Source: Deltaproteobacteria bacterium (lineage in GTDB: Bacteria > Myxococcota_A > UBA9160 > SMWR01). Taken from it: a stretch of DNA of 34,960 nt. The notes beneath the pieces are model-generated. The model saw only the letters and a list, made by a program, of their open reading frames with translations. It did not search any database and was not told the DNA's origin. The position numbers and the translations under genes are program-made. Below, in pieces: positions 30,746-34,960 of this stretch; the stretch's first letter is position 1, and each line of letters begins with the position of its first letter. The stretch spans positions 1 to 34,960 of the forward strand of contig JAFDBP010000300.1 in assembly GCA_019313245.1 (NCBI GenBank). Reading direction: 5' to 3'.

Positions 30746-31854
30746 ACCGAGCCGTTGCCACCCGGGTTTCCCTCGCGCTGATCGGCTGCTCGCTGCTGCT
30801 CGGCGGATCCGGGGCGGCGCGCGCGGATGAGGTCGCGCCCGAAGCGGAGCCGGTCACCATTCGCGTGCTGCTGATGGAGGCAGACGGGAAGGTCCGGGTG
30901 CGGGATGGGCGCGCGGGCGAAGAGACGGTCGTCCAGCCCGGCCGAGGCGGCCTGGTCGTCGACGGCCGCCCGGTGGGCGACGTCTGGCGGATGGGCAGTG
31001 GCGGAATCGTCGCCGTGAATCGGATGCGATTTCGCGGAAAACTCGAATTTCGCCGCATTTCCAATGCGATGCAGGTTATCAATGAAGTAGAACTCGAAGA
31101 CTATGTGAGCGGAATCCTGGGCCGGGAAATCTACCCGGACTGGCACCCGGAGACGCTGAAGGCCCAGGCGGTGGTCGCGCGAACCTACGCGCTCCACCAG
31201 CGCGCCGAGGCCCGCGGCCAGGCATTCGACCTGGAGGCCGGAACCGGCAGCCAGGTCTACGGTGGCGTGACCGCCGAGACCCGCGCGATCCGCGCGGCGG
31301 TCGCGGCGACCCGCGGCGAGTATCTCGCCTATGGACAGCAGCCGATCCTGGCCGTCTACCACTCGGCGTCCGGCGGGCAGACCGCGAGTTCCGAGGAGGT
31401 CTGGGGGCGCGCGCTGCCGTATCTGTTGAGCCTCGAAGTCGAGGATGAGCAGGATTCCCCGGATACCTACTGGCGCGCGAGCATCTCAAAGACCAAACTG
31501 GGGCGCGCGCTCGTCTCGCTCGGGATCCGAATCGGATCGCCCCGGGAGGTGCAGGTCTTGGACCGCTCGCGGAGCGGGAGGGCGCTTCGGGTGCGAATCC
31601 GCGGCGACAAGGGCCAGCACACATTGGAGGCGCGCGCGCTGCGCGCGGCGCTAGGAGAATCGGTGATTCGCAGCACGTTGTTCGAAATTCGGCCGGCCCG
31701 GGACGCCGTCGTGTTCGTCGGCTCGGGACACGGACACGGAGTCGGAATGAGTCAGTGGGGTGCGCAATCCATGGCGCAGCGCGGCTCGACCTACCGTGAG
31801 ATCGTCCAGGCCTTTTATCCGGCAACCTCGTTGGTGGGAGGAGCAGCGCGATGA
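30742..31854 (+). CDS. Exported SpoIID/LytB-domain protein (putative lytic transglycosylase) with apparent CTG start
   Basis: The only in-frame start that keeps the signal peptide is CTG 30742, which overlaps the metK stop as CTGA; this gives 370 residues. The N-terminus ([17 protein letters not shown]...AARADE) is a signal peptide, with a possible lipobox LIGC at residue 16. The SpoIID core has [13 protein letters not shown], with Glu129 matching the catalytic glutamate of SpoIID, then [33 protein letters not shown], and the C-terminal [14 protein letters not shown]. SpoIID cleaves glycan strands lacking stem peptides; non-sporulating Gram-negatives carry homologues thought to act in peptidoglycan turnover. 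The ATGA overlap with yajC couples it to the Sec genes. Confidence 0.88.
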   Translation: MNRAVATRVSLALIGCSLLLGGSGAARADEVAPEAEPVTIRVLLMEADGKVRVRDGRAGEETVVQPGRGGLVVDGRPVGDVWRMGSGGIVAVNRMRFRGKLEFRRISNAMQVINEVELEDYVSGILGREIYPDWHPETLKAQAVVARTYALHQRAEARGQAFDLEAGTGSQVYGGVTAETRAIRAAVAATRGEYLAYGQQPILAVYHSASGGQTASSEEVWGRALPYLLSLEVEDEQDSPDTYWRASISKTKLGRALVSLGIRIGSPREVQVLDRSRSGRALRVRIRGDKGQHTLEARALRAALGESVIRSTLFEIRPARDAVVFVGSGHGHGVGMSQWGAQSMAQRGSTYREIVQAFYPATSLVGGAAR

Positions 31855-32189
31855 ACTTTCTATTCGGTCTCGTACCCCTCCAGGCCCAACCGGAAGGATC
31901 GCCGTTTGGGGCGTTCGTGCCGATCATCCTGATCACGGCGATCTTCTATCTGCTGCTGATCCGGCCCCAGCAGAAGAAGCAGAAAAAACTGGAAGCCATG
32001 ATCAAGGCGATCGAGAAGGGCGACAACGTCGTGACGACGGGCGGCCTGCACGGCAAGGTCACCGGCGTGACCGACGACGTGCTAACCCTCGACATCGGCG
32101 GCGTGAAGGGTGAACGCGTCAAGGTCAAGGTCGCGCGCGCGCGGATCGAGCACGTCGACGCGGCGAGCAAGAGGGGCGACGAATCATGA
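31851..32189 (+). CDS. yajC: Sec translocon accessory protein YajC
   Basis: The 112-residue protein has a single membrane helix (about 20-38, FGAFVPIILITAIFYLLLI) followed by the family signature RPQQKKQKKLEAMI and a small cytoplasmic domain (KGDNVVTTGGLHGKVTGV). YajC associates with SecDF and SecYEG during protein export. The ATG at 31851 overlaps the SpoIID-gene stop (ATGA), and its own stop overlaps secD, so the three are translated as a unit. The C-terminal 20 residues are charged and variable. queA and tgt, often found just upstream of yajC in related genomes, are absent from this spot. Confidence 0.96.
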   Translation: MNFLFGLVPLQAQPEGSPFGAFVPIILITAIFYLLLIRPQQKKQKKLEAMIKAIEKGDNVVTTGGLHGKVTGVTDDVLTLDIGGVKGERVKVKVARARIEHVDAASKRGDES

Positions 32190-33772
32190 GTTTGCGCTGG
32201 CGCGCGATCTGGGTGATCGCGGCGGTTGTGCTCTTCGGATATTACGCGGTCGCGAATTTCGCCTCGGAAGAGACCCGGATCGCGAGCCCCCTGGTGCCCG
32301 ACAACGCGCTGCGCCTCGGACTCGACCTGCGCGGCGGCATCCACTGGGTGATCGGGGTGAAGCTCGGCGCGACCGAGGAACACGAACTCAGCTTCTTGAA
32401 GGGCCTGCTGCAGGACAGTCTCGATCGCGACAACGTGGTCGTCGGCTCGATCGACGTCGTCGATCAGCAGCTTCGGGTCGAAACCTTCACCGACGAGGCG
32501 CGCCGCGCCGTTCGGGCGTGGTTCGGCGACACCGACCAGCTGGCCGAGGTGGGCGGCGATCCGGAACTGCTGACCTTCGAACTCTCGGATCTGAGGCGGG
32601 AGCAGGTTCGCGAACAGGGCATGTCGCAGGTGCTCGAGGTGCTGCGCCGCCGCATCGGCGATCCGATGAAGGGCATTCCAGACTCGGTGGTGACGCGGCA
32701 GGGCGACGATCGCGTGCTCGTGCAGATTCCGGGCGGTGCGGTCGATCGCGCCCGCGCTCGCGAGATGCTGCGGGTGACGGGCTTCCTCGAGTTCAAGATC
32801 GTCCAGGACACCGCCCAGACCGAGGAATTGTTGCGCGCCAAGTTCCCGGACGGCGAACTGCCCGAGGACACGGTGATCGCGTTCGAGCGCGACAAGGAGA
32901 CCGACCGGGTGCTCACCGCCTATCTGGTCGGGAAAGAGGCGGACCTCACCGGCGATTATCTCACGGATGCGCGCCCCGGTTTCGACAATCAGCAGCGCCC
33001 CCAGGTCGACTTCGCATTCAATCCGGCCGGAGGTGAACTCTTCCAGGCGCTCACCGAGGCGAACATCGGAGAGCGGCTCGCGATCATCCTCGACGATCGC
33101 GTCTACAGCGCGCCGACGATCCAGAGCCGGATCGCGACCCGCGGAACCATCACCGGTCGATTCACGGTGGCCGAGGCGTCCGATCTCTCGGTGATCCTGC
33201 GCGCGGGCTCGCTCTCGGTGCCCGTGGTGATCGAAGAGGAGCGCACCGTCGGCCCCGCGCTCGGAGCGGATTCGATCCGGCGCGGCGTGCAGGCCATGGT
33301 CGTGGGCCTGGCGCTGATCGTGCTGTTCACGGCGCTCTACTACCGCCTTTCGGGCCTCTACGCGAGCGCGGCGCTCGCCGCGAACCTGCTGTTGTTGATC
33401 GGCGTGATGTCGATGTTCGAGGCGACGCTGACCCTGCCCGGGCTCGCGGGCATCGTGCTCACGGTCGGCATGGCGGTCGATGCGAACGTGATCATCTTCG
33501 AGCGCATTCGCGAAGAGCTGCGCGCGCACAAGACCCCGCGCGCCGCGATCTCGACGGGATTCAACAAGGCGTTCTGGACCATCATGGACGCCAACATCAC
33601 CACCCTGGGCACGGCGATCGTGCTCTACAACTACGGAACGGGGCCGATCAAGGGCTTCGCGGTGACGCTTTCGATCGGCGTCGTGACGAGCGTGTTCGCG
33701 GCGATGATCATCACGCGGCTGATGTTCGCGGTCTTTCCCGGCGATCGTCACGTCGAGAGTTTGTCCATCTAG
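32186..33772 (+). CDS. secD: Protein translocase subunit SecD
   Basis: The 528-residue RND-type membrane protein uses the proton gradient with SecF to complete protein export. An N-terminal helix (about 6-24) is followed by LRLGLDLRGGIHWVIGV, the D1 motif of SecD. A large periplasmic P1 domain (about 50-330) follows, then five membrane helices from about 355 to 520. The fourth-helix region has LPGLAGIVLTVGMAVDANVIIFERIREEL, with the Asp required for proton coupling in this family. E. coli SecD is about 615 residues; this shorter length is common elsewhere. ATG 32186 overlaps the yajC stop by four bases. A stem-loop follows its stop before secF. Confidence 0.97.
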   Translation: MSLRWRAIWVIAAVVLFGYYAVANFASEETRIASPLVPDNALRLGLDLRGGIHWVIGVKLGATEEHELSFLKGLLQDSLDRDNVVVGSIDVVDQQLRVETFTDEARRAVRAWFGDTDQLAEVGGDPELLTFELSDLRREQVREQGMSQVLEVLRRRIGDPMKGIPDSVVTRQGDDRVLVQIPGGAVDRARAREMLRVTGFLEFKIVQDTAQTEELLRAKFPDGELPEDTVIAFERDKETDRVLTAYLVGKEADLTGDYLTDARPGFDNQQRPQVDFAFNPAGGELFQALTEANIGERLAIILDDRVYSAPTIQSRIATRGTITGRFTVAEASDLSVILRAGSLSVPVVIEEERTVGPALGADSIRRGVQAMVVGLALIVLFTALYYRLSGLYASAALAANLLLLIGVMSMFEATLTLPGLAGIVLTVGMAVDANVIIFERIREELRAHKTPRAAISTGFNKAFWTIMDANITTLGTAIVLYNYGTGPIKGFAVTLSIGVVTSVFAAMIITRLMFAVFPGDRHVESLSI

Positions 33773-33773
33773 G

Positions 33774-33800
33774 CGCGCGGCCCCGGCTCGGGGTTGCGCG
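33774..33800 (+). repeat. Stable 12-bp stem-loop between secD and secF
   Basis: Arms 33774-33785 and 33789-33800 form twelve pairs (two G-U) around a three-base loop, starting two bases after the secD stop. No T-run follows. It lies inside the secDF transcription unit, so mRNA stability or tuning of secF level relative to secD is more likely than termination. Confidence 0.65.
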
Positions 33801-33833
33801 ACGAAGTCGAGCGAGTCCGCGGGATTCGCAAAC

Positions 33834-33838
33834 AGGAG
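33834..33838 (+). promoter_or_regulatory. Ribosome-binding site that fixes the secF start
   Basis: AGGAG lies nine bases before GTG 33848. It makes that GTG a better start than the in-frame TTG at 33794, which overlaps the hairpin downstream of secD. Confidence 0.7.
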
Positions 33839-33847
33839 TTCAGCTTC

Positions 33848-34909
33848 GTGCCGTTCGAACTGGTACCCCAGGGAACCCACATCGATTTCATCGGCAAGCG
33901 CCGGATCACGGCGGCGATTTCGATCGCCCTGCTGCTGGCGGGCGCCATCGCGGTCGCGGTCAACGGCGTGAAGCTCGGGATCGACTTCCAGGGGGGCACC
34001 GAAATGCAGGTGCTCTTCGAGGGCCAGGTGGAGGCCGACGAGGGCTCGATCCGGAGCGTGGTCGGCGCGTGCGGGATCAAGGACTTCAGCGTGGTTCGCT
34101 ACGGCGAGGCCACCGGCCGGGAATTCCTGATCCGATTCCAGGCGGGCGCGGTCGCCGACGCCGAGGGAGACGCGTGCCCGCTCACCCCGGAGCAGGCGGA
34201 GGCGCTCGAGCGCGCCAAGCTCGCCGGTGGCGGAGGGGGTGACGAGGGCGAGAAGGGCGAGACGATCGACAAACTGACCTACGCGCTCACCAACGAAATC
34301 GGACCCCTCGCGGACGGTGAGCCCGAGCGGGTCGAATTCGTTGGCCCGCGGGTCGGCAGCGAACTGCGCGAAGACGGCATGAAGGCGCTGTTGGTGGCCT
34401 GCATCCTGATCCTGATCTACATCGCGTTCCGCTTCAACACCCGGTTCGCACCGGGCGCGATCGTCGCCCTGGTTCACGACATCGGGATCACGGCCGGCAT
34501 CTTCGTGATCCTGGGATTGGAGTTCGACCTGCGCGTGTTGGCGGCCCTGCTCGCGATCCTGGGCTACAGCCTGAACGACACGATCATCATCTACGACCGG
34601 ATCCGCGAAAACATGGAGCTGCGCACGAAGTTCGATCTGGTCGACGTGCTCAACCAGAGCGTCAACCAGACGCTCGCGCGCACCGTGATCACCTCGAGCA
34701 CCACGATGGTGGCGGTGCTCGCGCTCTGGATCCTCGGTGGCGAGGTGATCCGGCCGTTTGCGATCGCGATGGCGATCGGCATCGTGGTCGGAACCTACTC
34801 GTCGATCTTCATTGCCTCGCCGGCGCTGCTCTTCCTCGAGCAGCGTTACGGAAGCCGGGAGGCACGGCCGGCCAAGGGCGCGCGCGCGCGAAAGGCCGCC
34901 CAGGTCTAG
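33848..34909 (+). CDS. secF: Protein translocase subunit SecF
   Basis: From GTG 33848 the protein has 353 residues. The N-terminus VPFELVPQGTHIDFIGKRR leads into the first membrane helix (about 21-40). VKLGIDFQGGTEMQVLF is the conserved D1-type motif. A periplasmic P1 domain (about 60-195) carries a Gly/acidic insert (GGGGGDEGEKGE, about 137-148). Five helices follow, with VALVHDIGITAGIF and ALLAILGYSLNDTIIIYDRIREN, which contains the conserved Asp of the proton path. The C-terminus is basic (GARARKAAQV) and cytoplasmic. It works with SecD and YajC encoded just upstream. The gap of 75 bases to secD holds a stem-loop, in contrast with the overlaps elsewhere in this operon. Confidence 0.96.
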   Translation: MPFELVPQGTHIDFIGKRRITAAISIALLLAGAIAVAVNGVKLGIDFQGGTEMQVLFEGQVEADEGSIRSVVGACGIKDFSVVRYGEATGREFLIRFQAGAVADAEGDACPLTPEQAEALERAKLAGGGGGDEGEKGETIDKLTYALTNEIGPLADGEPERVEFVGPRVGSELREDGMKALLVACILILIYIAFRFNTRFAPGAIVALVHDIGITAGIFVILGLEFDLRVLAALLAILGYSLNDTIIIYDRIRENMELRTKFDLVDVLNQSVNQTLARTVITSSTTMVAVLALWILGGEVIRPFAIAMAIGIVVGTYSSIFIASPALLFLEQRYGSREARPAKGARARKAAQV

Positions 34910-34912
34910 GCC

Positions 34913-34938
34913 CCGGTCGCTCTGGATGAGCGATCCGG
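34913..34938 (+). terminator. Hairpin just downstream of secF
   Basis: CCGGTCGCTC (34913-34922) pairs with GAGCGA and CCGG (34928-34938, one bulged T) around TGGAT, three bases after the secF stop. It has no T-run, so it may be an end-of-operon stabilising structure rather than an intrinsic terminator. The window ends 22 bases later. Confidence 0.35.
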
Positions 34939-34960
34939 CTCCGGTCACGGGGCGCCGGCC

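Overview
The window is GC-rich, densely packed bacterial chromosome. The organism is Gram-negative, because it carries lptC-lptA-lptB for lipopolysaccharide export. The order lptC-lptA-lptB-rpoN-ptsN-hprK-rapZ-EIIA(Man)-HPr, followed by metK-spoIID-yajC-secD-secF, is the kind of arrangement I associate with deltaproteobacterial-grade lineages (Myxococcota, Desulfobacterota and relatives). That placement is an inference from gene order and families, not from a marker-gene search. I see no tRNA, rRNA, CRISPR array, insertion sequence or phage gene.

Layout. Positions 1-10160 are entirely minus strand. Read 5' to 3' from the right they are parE-parC (a topoisomerase IV pair), lipA-lpd (lipoyl synthase and dihydrolipoyl dehydrogenase), a histidine phosphatase, an ArsC-type arsenate reductase, a CHASE2 adenylate/guanylate cyclase, a nonsense-interrupted gene remnant, and the start of an MttB-family methyltransferase cut by the left edge. 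A YhcB/ZapG-like envelope protein (plus, 10310) diverges from parE and converges on a two-PilZ-domain protein (minus, ending 10814).

Positions 12414-22827 are the least ordinary part. An NTT (ATP/ADP translocase family) transporter is coupled to an exported class A beta-lactamase-like serine hydrolase on the plus strand. This pair runs head-on into a second exported serine hydrolase that is coupled to a large exported dikinase-like protein on the minus strand. Divergent from the dikinase is a 1055-residue NTT-like transporter fused to HEAT-like repeats and a cyclic-nucleotide-binding domain, followed by a small exported protein. Nucleotide exchange, a nucleotide-using exported enzyme and cell-wall-type hydrolases are therefore side by side. 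Whether they form one system is a hypothesis.

Positions 22983-34909 are plus strand and mostly translationally coupled through 1-4 base overlaps. LptC, an unusual LptA with an extra N-terminal domain, and LptB serve LPS transport. RpoN (sigma-54) and a regulatory phosphotransferase set (PtsN, a HPr kinase lacking its N-terminal domain, RapZ, EIIA-Man, HPr) link to nitrogen/carbon signalling. MetK has its own candidate promoter. An exported SpoIID-domain protein with an apparent CTG start precedes YajC-SecD-SecF, the accessory complex of the Sec translocon. A sigma-54-like promoter sits before lptC, and GC-rich hairpins recur in the few gaps of this run.
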